Shown: one piece after another, positions 44,943 to 53,740 of the stretch
Position numbering within the stretch: the first letter of the stretch is position 1
Layout of the letters: the number at the start of each line of letters is the position of its first letter
From: Trichormus sp. M33_DOE_039
GTDB lineage: Bacteria > Cyanobacteriota > Cyanobacteriia > Cyanobacteriales > Nostocaceae
Direction: 5' to 3'
Assembly (NCBI GenBank): GCA_015296085.1
Contig: DVDT01000050.1
Span: 124,001 to 188,000 of the forward strand
Length of the DNA: 64,000 nt
Translations under genes and position numbers: made by a program
The notes under the pieces: generated by a model
What the model saw: the letters and a program-made list of their open reading frames with translations, nothing else
Databases searched by the model: none
What the model was told of the DNA's origin: nothing

Positions 44943-45501
44943 TTTCCCGAATCTCTTTAATCACAAATATTGTTACTACTTCCTTACCAGTCTCAGATTC
45001 CCAGTTTGTAGTCAGGACTGTAGTCCTGTGAATATTTAATAATCATCACTTTAATACTGCATTCACTAAGTTACTGCCGTTCAGGAAGCCATATTATTCT
45101 AGTGATTCATTGAATATACAACCATTAAAGTACTCAAAAATTAATCTATAATTATCCTCAATAGCTTAAAAAAATCGAGCATCTCAACCTCTGTAACAGC
45201 TATAAGTCAAAATACGGTTATTCAATGTATTGTGTATTACAAGGTTTAATAAGTTAGTCCTATTTTGCTGCTGATAATTATGAAACCTCAACACTCTTAA
45301 CCCACAGCCAGCCCAAAAACACAACATCAAAACTAGAGAAATAGTTTTTATACTCCTAACTACTAACGGCTGAATTTTCCTTGCTTTTAATTACAATTCT
45401 AAAATCTCCTACTCATATACAAATACGAATATTAGGAGATAGATAGAAATTTTTAAGTAATGTTATTATGCAATAACCCGCTTAAGTAATTACTATAAAC
45501 T
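44943..45501. other. 559-base spacer before the CHAD gene
   Basis: It holds one partial GTAGTCAGGACT repeat (45008-45028), AT-rich sequence and the promoter region of the CHAD gene. No RNA gene or ORF is supported. Confidence 0.4.
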
Positions 45502-46479
45502 ATGGAATTAGCGACAGAATCTACAGTCAAAACGCTAGGAAACTACGCTTATCAGGCTATTCAAAAACACTTGAATAAAATACTAAAATGGGAAAAACCT
45601 GTTAAGAAAGATGAAGATCCAGAAGCATTACATCAAATGCGCGTAGGGATGCGTCGCTTACGCACAGCCATTAGTAGGTTTGATATAGTATTAGAGCTAC
45701 CTCAGCCAGCTAATACCAAAAATATCGGTAAAATCGCTCGCCGTCTTGGTAATCTCCGCGACTTAGATGTATTAAAACACAGTTTAGAAACTATTTATCA
45801 ACCAAACTTACCTACCAAAGAACAGAAATCTCTGCAAACAGCTTTTCATGCTTTAGCGAAACAGCGAGAAGATGCAGTTACTAAAACTTTAGCAACATTG
45901 AAGCATGAATCCTATCAATCTTTGAAACAAACTTTACAAGATTGGCTAGAGAAACCCGATTATAAACCCTTAGCATCTCTATCAATTCAGCAAGTATTAC
46001 CAGATTTACTATTACCTGAACTGAGCCAATTTTTACTGCATCCTGGATTTTTAGTAGGTACTGACGTTGTAGATTCCGAAATCAAAATCAAGAGTGACTG
46101 GTCAGCAGAAAAGATAGAGAAATACTTGACAACTAAAGGTGAAACTCTGCACGATTTACGAAAACAAGCCAAGCGTTTGCGCTACCAAATGGAATTATTT
46201 ACTGAATTATACGGTGAGTCTTACGCGGCGTATATTGCAGATGTCAAAAATATTCAAGATATATTGGGTAATATTCAAGATAGTGTAGTTATGGGTGAGT
46301 GGCTGATGGATGTATTTAAGTCAGAAATTAACACCAAGGTACCTACACTCACTAGCTTATTAGCTGCTAATCGTTACCAGTGGTGGCAAGAATGGCAACC
46401 ATTACAGGAACGATATCTGCAAACGGAAAATAGACATAACTTTCATCTCACAATCTTGCATCCCGTTGTCACTGATTAG
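45502..46479 (+). CDS. CHAD-domain protein
   Basis: The 325-residue helical protein has the two CHAD signature helices: ALHQMRVGMRRLRTAISRF and LHDLRKQAKRLRYQMELF, with conserved His and Arg/Lys residues. CHAD domains bind polyphosphate. No CYTH domain is attached. It lies 2.2 kb downstream of the pst operon, beyond the NIL-ferredoxin and DUF3616 genes, so a phosphate link is possible but not shown. Confidence 0.85.
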   Translation: MELATESTVKTLGNYAYQAIQKHLNKILKWEKPVKKDEDPEALHQMRVGMRRLRTAISRFDIVLELPQPANTKNIGKIARRLGNLRDLDVLKHSLETIYQPNLPTKEQKSLQTAFHALAKQREDAVTKTLATLKHESYQSLKQTLQDWLEKPDYKPLASLSIQQVLPDLLLPELSQFLLHPGFLVGTDVVDSEIKIKSDWSAEKIEKYLTTKGETLHDLRKQAKRLRYQMELFTELYGESYAAYIADVKNIQDILGNIQDSVVMGEWLMDVFKSEINTKVPTLTSLLAANRYQWWQEWQPLQERYLQTENRHNFHLTILHPVVTD

Positions 46480-46533
46480 CTGACTCAAAAGAGTGTCAAG
46501 TTTTGTTGATGTAACGAGTCAAAACTATGATCT

Positions 46534-47175
46534 CTAGCGAGCAGACAAAGCGATGGGTGCTTCCAGAGACAAAACATAAACACTACTTTGGGGAATCTGC
46601 ACCACGCGGGTATTTTCTGGGGAACGCAAACCGGAAATCAAACCAACTGCACTACCTAGCATTGCACCTCTGTCAAACTGATCTGGATCGCCGTTGCTAG
46701 AAAATCCCATGATGCTACCACCAATCCGACCCCAAATAGAACCATTTTCTACAGCTTTGTCATTAGCTCGCTTGTGGGTAATGGTTGTACCGGGAATGAT
46801 TTGGCTAGACGCTTTAATGGCAACGATGCGGCCATTAATAACTATAGATTGAGCGACAATTTTTGCACCACCATCGCTGGGTTTAAGAACTATGGTGACA
46901 GGAGTATTTTCTGGCGCGATGGTATTACCTTGAGCATCTTTAATCGCACTAGCTAAAGGAACAGTGAGGGGATAATCTTTTTTTTGTCCCACATCGACTG
47001 TAACAGGAGCAGGAAAAGAAACAATGAGTGCTGTATCCTGAGGAATGCTAGTTTCTGGACTGACTAGCTGCGGTTGACTTGGTTCGGTGGGAACGGGTTG
47101 AGCCGTAGCTGGTAAAGTTAAAGAACCTAAAATAGACAGAGAACAAACGAGGCTTAAAAAGGTTTGAGTTTTCAT
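46534..47175 (-). CDS. Exported protein, unknown
   Basis: The 213-residue protein has a signal peptide (MKTQTFLSLVCSLSILGSL, cleaved near ATA) and a proline-rich linker, then PEN T-type segments (LVSPETSIPQDTALIVSFPA, DVGQKKDYPLTVPLASAI). A Gly-rich region (GRIGGSIMGFSSNGDPDQFD) and GAMLGSAVGLISG follow, the latter like a glycine zipper. I do not recognise the family. Its leader shares a conserved block with the gene at 48024 (see 47207-47260). Confidence 0.7.
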   Translation of the reverse strand: MKTQTFLSLVCSLSILGSLTLPATAQPVPTEPSQPQLVSPETSIPQDTALIVSFPAPVTVDVGQKKDYPLTVPLASAIKDAQGNTIAPENTPVTIVLKPSDGGAKIVAQSIVINGRIVAIKASSQIIPGTTITHKRANDKAVENGSIWGRIGGSIMGFSSNGDPDQFDRGAMLGSAVGLISGLRSPENTRVVQIPQSSVYVLSLEAPIALSAR

Positions 47176-47206
47176 AGTTGTATTTTCCTTTGATTTCAGT
47201 GTTTTT

Positions 47207-47260
47207 GGGCGTTAATCCCTACACTTAATCAATAGGTCGGTTATTTTGGATTTATGCAGC
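47207..47260 (-). promoter_or_regulatory. Leader block shared with the gene at 48024
   Basis: On the minus strand it reads GCATAAATCC...ACCGACCTATTGATTAAGTG then AGGGATTAACGCCC. Its proximal edge is 32 bases from the start codon of the gene at 46534-47175. A matching block occurs at 48710-48763. Confidence 0.6.
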
Positions 47261-47372
47261 CTGTTGCGCAAAAAATGAAAAATTGTTTTTAGGTGTGAGA
47301 AATTGAGTATAGGGTTTAAATAACCTCTATTTTCTACAGCTTATCTTCCTATTACTGACCACTTACTGATCT

Positions 47373-47807
47373 TCATCGTTGATTTCGTAACAGCCAATGC
47401 CACCCTGAACCTTCGCGGGTTAACCAGCGATCGCCAAAATCGGGGTGATTATCATCTAAGTAAGGACTGTAAACTGGGTAATTGGAATAGTTGGAGTCAT
47501 CTTGCACACGAATTCTGACATTGCGACAATTACCTTCTATTTCTATAGTGACAGTATCATTGCGTTCCAAATCAGAATTTAAGAGACTGTCTCTGATAAT
47601 ACGGCGTTTGCTTTCTTGCTCTTGTCTAAATTTGGGAACACAACGCACTCTCACCAAAGAGTTATCACGGGGATGATCTAATAGATAGGGTAAGATTTGC
47701 GAGTCTCGAATTGAGCGAGAAGGAGTTTCAGCACTGACTAAAGGTGCAACACTCAAAAACAAAGTTGTGGAGAGAGCAATAATTCCCCCTCCTAATTTGA
47801 TGTTCAT
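47373..47807 (-). CDS. Exported protein, unknown
   Basis: The 144-residue protein uses the ATG at 47807 with AGGAGA 7 bases upstream; a start at 47870 would place 21 extra residues ahead of a second, better signal peptide. MNIKLGGGIIALSTTLFLSV, cleaved near VSA, precedes a basic, charged mature part (RQEQESKRRIIRDSLL, VTIEIEGNCRNVRIRVQDD). Two cysteines (VRCVPK, NCRN) may pair. No family is recognised. Confidence 0.7.
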   Translation of the reverse strand: MNIKLGGGIIALSTTLFLSVAPLVSAETPSRSIRDSQILPYLLDHPRDNSLVRVRCVPKFRQEQESKRRIIRDSLLNSDLERNDTVTIEIEGNCRNVRIRVQDDSNYSNYPVYSPYLDDNHPDFGDRWLTREGSGWHWLLRNQR

Positions 47808-47894
47808 AGTTTCTCCTAGAGTAAATAAAGCAATTGCCAGGGTACTAACCCCGGCGTTGAAAGAATTCAAAATTCAAAATACTCCTTTCCTTCT

Positions 47895-47940
47895 CTACGA
47901 GAGGCTGCGCCAACGGAACGTTCCGCGGACAGAGAAGTAA
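47895..47940. repeat. Repeat element with GGCTGCGCCAACGGAACG
   Basis: GAGGCTGCGCC and GGAACGTTCCGCG form small inverted repeats in the spacer between two exported-protein genes. Its relatives elsewhere in the genome would need a search. Confidence 0.4.
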
Positions 47941-48023
47941 GCAACAAAATTCAAAATTAATTTTTTTAGAATTAGAGGATCGAGGGAATTAAAGGTTGAC
48001 CTTTACCCCTACACCCCTAATTA

Positions 48024-48677
48024 TTATTTATCTTCAAGTAATTGGTTAACCTGTTGTCCGCGACGACCAACTTTAATTTCATAGCGGCGGGTAAGGTTAT
48101 CTTGATAGTTCATATCTCTGGCAGCAGCAGAATTTACAAACGCATCGCAATTTTTCCCTTGAACTACTGTGGAAGAATTGCTGTTACGTTCTTCTGTGCT
48201 GTTGCTGCGGCTATCTTTGGATTCGCTGTTACTTTGATTTCCTTGGCTACTACCATTACCACTGACTCCAATACCGAAGATGCTGACTCCACCGCCACCG
48301 CCATCATTGTGGCTGCGAGAAGAACTAGAACGAGTGCTGGTAGAAGTGGCTAAAGCAATTTTGCTGCTGCTGCTGCTGGTGTTGCTACCTAAACCAACAT
48401 CGCTACACAAAGCGCGGGGGTCTTTCGCTAATGTGTTGGGATCAACCCAAGATTGATGGTCGCCTAAGCCTTGAATTTCAGTGTTACCAACTGGGTTACT
48501 CGTAGGTGCGGGAGTGCTGGGGTTAGAGTTACCGACTGCACTGGGTATCACGTTCCCTGGCTTGAAAACACCTGCGGGTTTCACATCGAAAGGCCCAGCA
48601 AAAGCTGGAAGAGTGCTGGTCAAAAGTGCGGTAGCGGTAAGTAAAGAACCAGTTAAGTGACGCAATTTCATGGTCAT
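48024..48677 (-). CDS. Exported Ser-rich protein, unknown
   Basis: The 217-residue protein (ATG at 48677, or 48671) has a signal peptide (MKLRHLTGSLLTATALLTST, cleaved at AFA). The central 100 residues are low-complexity Ser/Asn/Gly (TSTSTRSSSSRSHNDGGGGG, GNGSSQGNQSNSESKDSRSN) and the end is KIALATS...KNCDAFVNSAAARDMNYQ. It could be a cell-surface or linker-bearing protein. Its leader matches that of the gene at 46534. Confidence 0.7.
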   Translation of the reverse strand: MTMKLRHLTGSLLTATALLTSTLPAFAGPFDVKPAGVFKPGNVIPSAVGNSNPSTPAPTSNPVGNTEIQGLGDHQSWVDPNTLAKDPRALCSDVGLGSNTSSSSSKIALATSTSTRSSSSRSHNDGGGGGVSIFGIGVSGNGSSQGNQSNSESKDSRSNSTEERNSNSSTVVQGKNCDAFVNSAAARDMNYQDNLTRRYEIKVGRRGQQVNQLLEDK

Positions 48678-48709
48678 GTACCTCAAGTTTCAGTGTTGAT
48701 GTGTACTTT

Positions 48710-48763
48710 GGGTTTCAACCCCTTCACTGAATCAATAGGTTGACCTTTGTAGGTTTATGCAAC
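48710..48763 (-). promoter_or_regulatory. Leader block shared with the gene at 46534
   Basis: On the minus strand it reads GTTGCATAAACC...CAACCTATTGATTCAGTG then AGGGGTTGAAACCC. It is 33 bases from the start codon, against 32 for the other copy. Confidence 0.6.
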
Positions 48764-48814
48764 TCCTTACTGCCTTTCTGTAGTAAAAATCTCAAACTTA
48801 GTTTTGAGGGGTTT

Positions 48815-48864
48815 GTAGTCAGCACTTTAGTGCTGGGAAAGACCAAGATTAAAGTCCTGACTAC
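48815..48864. repeat. Dispersed palindromic repeat, GTAGTCAGGACTTTAG family
   Basis: GTAGTCAGCACTTTAGTGCTG and AAAGTCCTGACTAC form a two-hairpin element upstream of the LURP-one-like gene. Confidence 0.7.
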
Positions 48865-48982
48865 AAACTTGTTTACCTGACTTTCCCCTAATATTTACAT
48901 TAATTAATTGGTGGTTTGTTATACATTTGCGATAAATGGGTTTAATAATGAAGCTAGAAATTTTGTTGTTTTAACCGACACT

Positions 48983-49567
48983 ATGCAGTATCCACTGGAA
49001 CTTACATTTAAACTCTGGGCGTTAGCACCACAAATATCTGTTGCGGATTCCCAAGGTAATTTAGTTTTCTACGTTAAGCAAAAATTATTTAAACTCAAGG
49101 AAGCAATTACCATCTTTGCTGATGCAGAGCGTACACGTCCTCTGTACTACATTAAAGCCGATCGCATTATTGATTTCTCGGCTCGTTATGAATTCACTGA
49201 TAGTAACGGTACTTATATTGGTGCAGTTAAACGCCGTGGTTTAAAATCCTTGTGGAAAGCTCGTTATGATATCTTCGATGGCGAAGCGACTAACCTGAAT
49301 ATTCAGGAACAAAATCCTTGGGTGAAGGTTGCAGATGCGCTATTTGCAGAAATTCCAATTTTAGGGTTATTCACAGGTTATGTGTTCAATCCTGTGTATT
49401 TGGTCAGCCGGGCTGACGGGACAGTGGTGATGCGGTTAGAGAAAATACCTACCTTTCTCTCTCGGAAATTTATCATTAAAACTGTTGATCAAATCAGCGA
49501 TCGCGAAGAGCAACAAATTTTATTAAGCTTGCTGATGATGTTGCTATTAGAAAGAAATCGTGGTTAG
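48983..49567 (+). CDS. LURP-one-related (LOR/DUF567) protein
   Basis: The 194-residue protein from the ATG at 48983 opens MQYPLELTFKLWALAPQISV and carries VVFYVKQKLFKLKEAITIF-like and DRIIDFSARYEFTDSNG segments, matching the beta-barrel LURP-one-related family that shares the scramblase/tubby-like fold. The end (EQQILLSLLMMLLLERNRG) is a hydrophobic helix, again as in tubby-like proteins. It may bind lipid at a membrane. A TTG at 48908 would extend it by 25 unconserved residues. Confidence 0.75.
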   Translation: MQYPLELTFKLWALAPQISVADSQGNLVFYVKQKLFKLKEAITIFADAERTRPLYYIKADRIIDFSARYEFTDSNGTYIGAVKRRGLKSLWKARYDIFDGEATNLNIQEQNPWVKVADALFAEIPILGLFTGYVFNPVYLVSRADGTVVMRLEKIPTFLSRKFIIKTVDQISDREEQQILLSLLMMLLLERNRG

Positions 49568-49725
49568 TCGGACGCAGTTAAAAGTCAACAGTCAAAAGCG
49601 AAAATTCTTTTAACTTGTGACTTTTAACTTATTTCTTCCCAATTATGTCAGGTACACCCTAACCCATGAAATCTCGCAGATGAATTCAACAAGATGTACC
49701 TTTCTCAAACAAGACACGCTATCAA

Positions 49726-50667
49726 CTAACCAATTAATTTCTGCCAACTCATTGGCCCAACAATTGCATCAGCCAATAAACCATTCTGCCGCTGAAACTT
49801 CTTGACTGCTGCTTCTGTTTGTGGGCCAAAAATACCATCAGCATCAACACCTACTCGATATTGTATGTATCTGACTACTGGGCCACCAGCATGGTTAGGT
49901 CTAAGTATGCGTTTGGCTAAAATCTGATTAATAACACTCCAAGTAGTTTCTCCTACAATCCCCGTTTGTTCGATGCCAACAATCCCTTGAAACTTTTCTA
50001 TGGCATATTTAGTTTCGACATTGAGTTGATTATTTTCAACTAGCGACTTACCGTTTTTATCAGTAATTTTGAGTCTATTTAGAGACTTTTGTAGCCTCAT
50101 TACACTGGTATCTATATTCTGTTCTTCATCTGGAACAGAGTTTACGGGAATAGTAGGTAGTTTACCTGTTAAACCTTTCACAATAGCATTGGCTGTTGCT
50201 TCGGCATTAAACAGATTCATATCTTTTTGGGAATCAATGAAGCAACATTCCACAAGAATTGCTGGCATATTCGTATTTCGCAAGACAAATAAGTGAGAAC
50301 CACTTTTCACCCCACGATTAAAATATCCTAATTTAATAATTTCATCTAATACAGGTTGAGCAATTCTTCTACCTGCTTCACTAGTTGCAAATACTTCTGT
50401 GCCGTTAGCTTGTCCGTTAAAAGCATTAAAATGGATAGAAACGAAAACTTCGACTCTAGCCGCATTAGCTTTGTTACATCTTTGTGAGAGTGAATCTCTA
50501 ACAGAAGCGGCTCTATCTGGTTTGCAAGATACTACTTCATGACCTAAAGCTTGTAACTTAGAGATAACTTTAGTACCAACATCTACAGTTAAATTATCCT
50601 CAAATCTTATTCCTCTAGCTCCGGTATCCGGCGGGCAATTGTGACCAATATCAATTCCATATTTCAT
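49726..50667 (-). CDS. N-acetylmuramoyl-L-alanine amidase with two peptidoglycan-binding domains
   Basis: The 313-residue protein starts MKYGIDIGHNCPPDTGARG. The amidase_3 zinc ligands are visible: His in DIGHN, Glu in GIRFEDNLT and His in VSIHFNAF, with catalytic Glu in AILVECCFID. Two PG_binding_1 domains follow (residues about 195-250 and 258-313; ending DADGIFGPQTEAAVKKFQRQ). It cleaves the bond between MurNAc and the stem peptide. There is no signal peptide, which is unusual for an enzyme acting on the wall. AGGA precedes the ATG at 50667; the longer frame to 50694 is not supported. Confidence 0.85.
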   Translation of the reverse strand: MKYGIDIGHNCPPDTGARGIRFEDNLTVDVGTKVISKLQALGHEVVSCKPDRAASVRDSLSQRCNKANAARVEVFVSIHFNAFNGQANGTEVFATSEAGRRIAQPVLDEIIKLGYFNRGVKSGSHLFVLRNTNMPAILVECCFIDSQKDMNLFNAEATANAIVKGLTGKLPTIPVNSVPDEEQNIDTSVMRLQKSLNRLKITDKNGKSLVENNQLNVETKYAIEKFQGIVGIEQTGIVGETTWSVINQILAKRILRPNHAGGPVVRYIQYRVGVDADGIFGPQTEAAVKKFQRQNGLLADAIVGPMSWQKLIG

Positions 50668-51476
50668 GAGTTGATCCTCACATAATTTTTCCAATACGGT
50701 AAATGCTGTTCATTTTTGATGTTGATTTTGTGCGATCACCAACGGCAGGGCGGAGCATCGTCGCCTCTGGTGGGGCGTAGCATCGTCGCTATGAAAGTGA
50801 ATGACACAAGATATTGCGGAAATAACTCTATTGACCAAGTTCGTATTTTAACAAAAAAAATTTAGTCAATAGTTATTAGTTATTCTCCACTGCTCAGTAC
50901 CCAATGACGGCAGTTGCTACAAGTCGGGCATTGCCGACGACACTTGCTACAAGTCGGGCATTGCCCGCCCAACGCACTGCCTCCCCATACTCCATTCCCA
51001 ATGCCCTACTTCTTCTGTGTGGTAAACACGCACCACATTACGAACACTGTCAAACCTATATAGGTAGACACAGTTAACCACTCTTGCCAGCTGCCAGATA
51101 GATTATTCATCAGTAAAAATGCGGTAAATAACTAGAAATGCTCTTCTATTCTCCAATCTACGCGCTTATACTATCAGTAGATTCCTGGATTGATTTTCTC
51201 AAAAAACTTTGCCATCTTTCCGGAAATCACCAAAGTGCAGTGGTATTACTGATTAGTACAGCTAAGTACAACGATTTATACAGAAACTTTATATTGAACC
51301 CTTTGGGGAATATATCCCCTTTACAATTCTCAAAAGCCCGGTGATTAAAGCCGGGCTTTTGGTTTTGATATTTAGATAGCGAGGCATAAAATTTTATATT
51401 TGATATATTCCTGTGGTAGCAAACAGCATCATCTCATTTTTGAGTAGATTAACAATAGGCTATCTTTGGAACAGTT
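50668..51476. other. 809-base spacer with tandem repeats and an orphan terminator
   Basis: It contains the repeat TTGCTACAAGTCGGGCATTG twice (50913-50935 and 50943-50965), an inverted-repeat-rich region near 50738-50790 and the terminator at 51332-51360. A 68-codon frame at 51138-51344 is not convincing. It separates divergent genes. Confidence 0.5.
51305..51360 (+). terminator. Orphan factor-independent terminator, possible small RNA end
   Basis: GGGG...CCCC (51305-51319) is followed by AAAAGCCCGG (51332-51341) pairing with CCGGGCTTTT (51351-51360). It lies between divergent genes, so some other transcript must end here, on one strand or the other. Confidence 0.6.
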
Positions 51477-52298
51477 ATGACTTTTGTGAGAGATGACGAT
51501 TTGGTGTTAGTTGTCGGTGCGACTGGTGGAGTGGGACAACTGGTAGTAGGAAAACTTTTAAAGAAGGATGTTAGAGTACGCATCCTGACACGGAACACTC
51601 AAAAAGCTACAGAAATGTTTGGTGACAAGGTGGAAACTGTAGTTGGGGATATCCGCAAATCCAGCACACTCAACGCCGCAGTCGAGAATGTCACTCAAAT
51701 TATTTGTTGTACCGGAACTACTGCTTTTCCTTCTACTAGATGGGAATTTGACCCCGAACCTAACTTAATTGATTGGGTCAAAATTTTTCTGGATGCTGAC
51801 TACAGAGAAGCAAAAGCGAAAAATACACCGGCAAAAGTCGATGCTGAGGGTGTGAGTAATTTGGTGGCGATCGCACCGCGTACTCTCAAAAGGTTTGTTT
51901 TTGTCTCATCTGTCGGAATTCTGCGCAAGAATCAAGCACCTTTTAATATTCTCAATGGCTTTGGTGTCCTGGATGCTAAACAGAAAGGTGAGCAAGCAAT
52001 TATTAATTCAGGACTACCCTACACAATTATTCGTCCTGGACGTTTGATTGATGGCCCTTATACTTCCTATGATCTCAACACTCTCCTGAAATCCACTACA
52101 GGCGGTAAGTTAGATGTAGTCATCGGTAAAGGTGATACCCTAGCTGGGGATGCGAGTAGAATTGATGTTGCGGCTGCTTGTGTCGAATCTATTTTTTATC
52201 CCTCTACAGAAGGGCAAGTTTTTGAACTAGTTAATAAGGGAACAAGACCGCCTGTCATTGACTGGGAAAAACTCTTTTCGCAGTTAGAAACTGAATAA
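51477..52298 (+). CDS. NAD(P)-binding atypical SDR-family protein
   Basis: The 273-residue protein has a Rossmann start (LVLVVGATGGVGQLVVGKLL), D in VVGDIRK and the downstream FVFVSSVGILRK, PYTIIRPGRLIDG and DVAAACVESIFY, the pattern of the atypical SDR (NmrA/Tic62-like) subgroup common in cyanobacteria and chloroplasts. The Tyr-x3-Lys motif of classical SDRs is not present, so it may be a regulatory or NADPH-sensing protein. It converges with the MFS gene. Confidence 0.85.
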   Translation: MTFVRDDDLVLVVGATGGVGQLVVGKLLKKDVRVRILTRNTQKATEMFGDKVETVVGDIRKSSTLNAAVENVTQIICCTGTTAFPSTRWEFDPEPNLIDWVKIFLDADYREAKAKNTPAKVDAEGVSNLVAIAPRTLKRFVFVSSVGILRKNQAPFNILNGFGVLDAKQKGEQAIINSGLPYTIIRPGRLIDGPYTSYDLNTLLKSTTGGKLDVVIGKGDTLAGDASRIDVAAACVESIFYPSTEGQVFELVNKGTRPPVIDWEKLFSQLETE

Positions 52299-52311
52299 AT
52301 AAATCTTACTT

Positions 52312-53481
52312 TTACCTTTCTGCACTAGCCATAACACATCCACATGCTAGTAGAAAAGCTAAGGTCGTCCCTACTGCACCTATGACGGGTGTAATGTTTT
52401 GGGGTTGGGGAAGGAATACACCAAATAAACTCATGGCTAATGAAAATCCACCGAAGTACATTCCTATTCCCAAGCCTGACCAACGTTGAGGCATTAATCC
52501 TAAAGCAAAGGGAATTGTGCCGTTAATAATTAAACTAAAGCCTAGGATAATTAGTAATAAAAAAGCAATTGGTAAACCAGCGAAAACTATTAACAGCATA
52601 GTAATAATGGTGAGACCAATACCAATCAACATGGCGCGACTGTTGCCGATTTTAACAGCAAACCAACCAGACGGGAGTGAGGCAAAAGCGATCGCTAGTC
52701 CTACCGCCACCATTAGCCAATCATTTTGACCAAATTGTGCCTGTAAAGTCTTACTGACAGCATCCATGAGTAAGCGAGAACCCCAACCAATACCAAAACC
52801 AGCCCCCAAAATTAAACTGAGTTCTGACCAAGGTATGGGGTTGATTGCTGCGTGATGTTGGTCAACTGGCTTATCGGGAGGGGTAACTATGCGTAATGCA
52901 GCTGTTACTGCTAATAAGACAAAGGAAGCGATCGCAAACGTCAAAATCGGCCCTAAACCCAAAATAAACTGATTCACCACACCCCGAAACGCACCAATGA
53001 TTCCTGCTGTGAGAGTGACAACACTAAATGCTACAGGTAACTCAGCTGGGAGAGAATACTTAAATAATAAAGCTATGGCAGGAGAGCGAAATACTGTCAT
53101 GGCGATCGCCCATGCTATTAATGTTAAGGGGAGGAGCGATCGCCAAACCTCAGTCGGCGGTACAAAAATTACAATACTAGGAATTGCTATAAATAATGTG
53201 GCGGACATAATCACACCCGCCGAAATCAACAAAAATCTACTACCTACCCTTTCCTTGGCTTGATCTGAAAGCCCACCCATGAGAGGTTCTAAAATTACAG
53301 CCAAGGCATTTTCGATGATTAAAAAAACCAATGCTAAGGATGCAGGAAAACCAAATTGGGTTAAAAGTTGCGGTACGTAAGCATTATAAATTATCCAACA
53401 AAGGGTAATTGCTCCTTGCAATGCTGCTAATGTCCACACTTGCACCCATAAAATATTAAATTGTGGTTTGGCAATATTCAT
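52312..53481 (-). CDS. MFS transporter
   Basis: The 389-residue protein has 12 predicted helices. VFLIIENALAVILEPLMGGL followed by SDQAKERVGSR is the loop between helices 2 and 3 with the G-x-x-x-D-x-x-x-x-R-x-G motif. The substrate is not clear. It is a 389-residue version without the extended sugar-transporter loop. It converges with the SDR gene, 13 bases apart. Confidence 0.8.
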   Translation of the reverse strand: MNIAKPQFNILWVQVWTLAALQGAITLCWIIYNAYVPQLLTQFGFPASLALVFLIIENALAVILEPLMGGLSDQAKERVGSRFLLISAGVIMSATLFIAIPSIVIFVPPTEVWRSLLPLTLIAWAIAMTVFRSPAIALLFKYSLPAELPVAFSVVTLTAGIIGAFRGVVNQFILGLGPILTFAIASFVLLAVTAALRIVTPPDKPVDQHHAAINPIPWSELSLILGAGFGIGWGSRLLMDAVSKTLQAQFGQNDWLMVAVGLAIAFASLPSGWFAVKIGNSRAMLIGIGLTIITMLLIVFAGLPIAFLLLIILGFSLIINGTIPFALGLMPQRWSGLGIGMYFGGFSLAMSLFGVFLPQPQNITPVIGAVGTTLAFLLACGCVMASAER

Positions 53482-53606
53482 TTAAAGTGTGATCAATATT
53501 TTTCGTATTGCTAAAGATTCTGATAATTCATTTATAAATCAAATAGCTGTTACAAGAAAATACTATGTAATGAAACATTACCTGTGACCAATTTAAGTAG
53601 ACATTT

Positions 53607-53669
53607 GTAGGGGCGGGTTCACTGGGATCATCGTTAATCGTTCATAATATTGGATTAACCCGCCCCTAC
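53607..53669. repeat. Inverted repeat element, GTAGGGGCGGGTT
   Basis: GTAGGGGCGGGTT (53607-53619) and AACCCGCCCCTAC (53657-53669) are perfect 13-base arms around a 37-base centre in the spacer upstream of the MFS gene. Confidence 0.7.
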
Positions 53670-53740
53670 CGAGTCTCGTTAGCTCCAAGCATAGGCTATT
53701 TTTTGAATAGAAGGTTTTCTTAATTCAAATCAGGCGTAAT

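Noticed and set aside
49617-49805. 62-codon plus-strand ORF after the LURP-one-like gene
   Set aside because: It overlaps the amidase 3' end and has no ribosome binding site.
51138-51344. 68-codon plus-strand ORF in the amidase-SDR spacer
   Set aside because: It ends inside a terminator hairpin and has no ribosome binding site, so a non-coding transcript is the better explanation.
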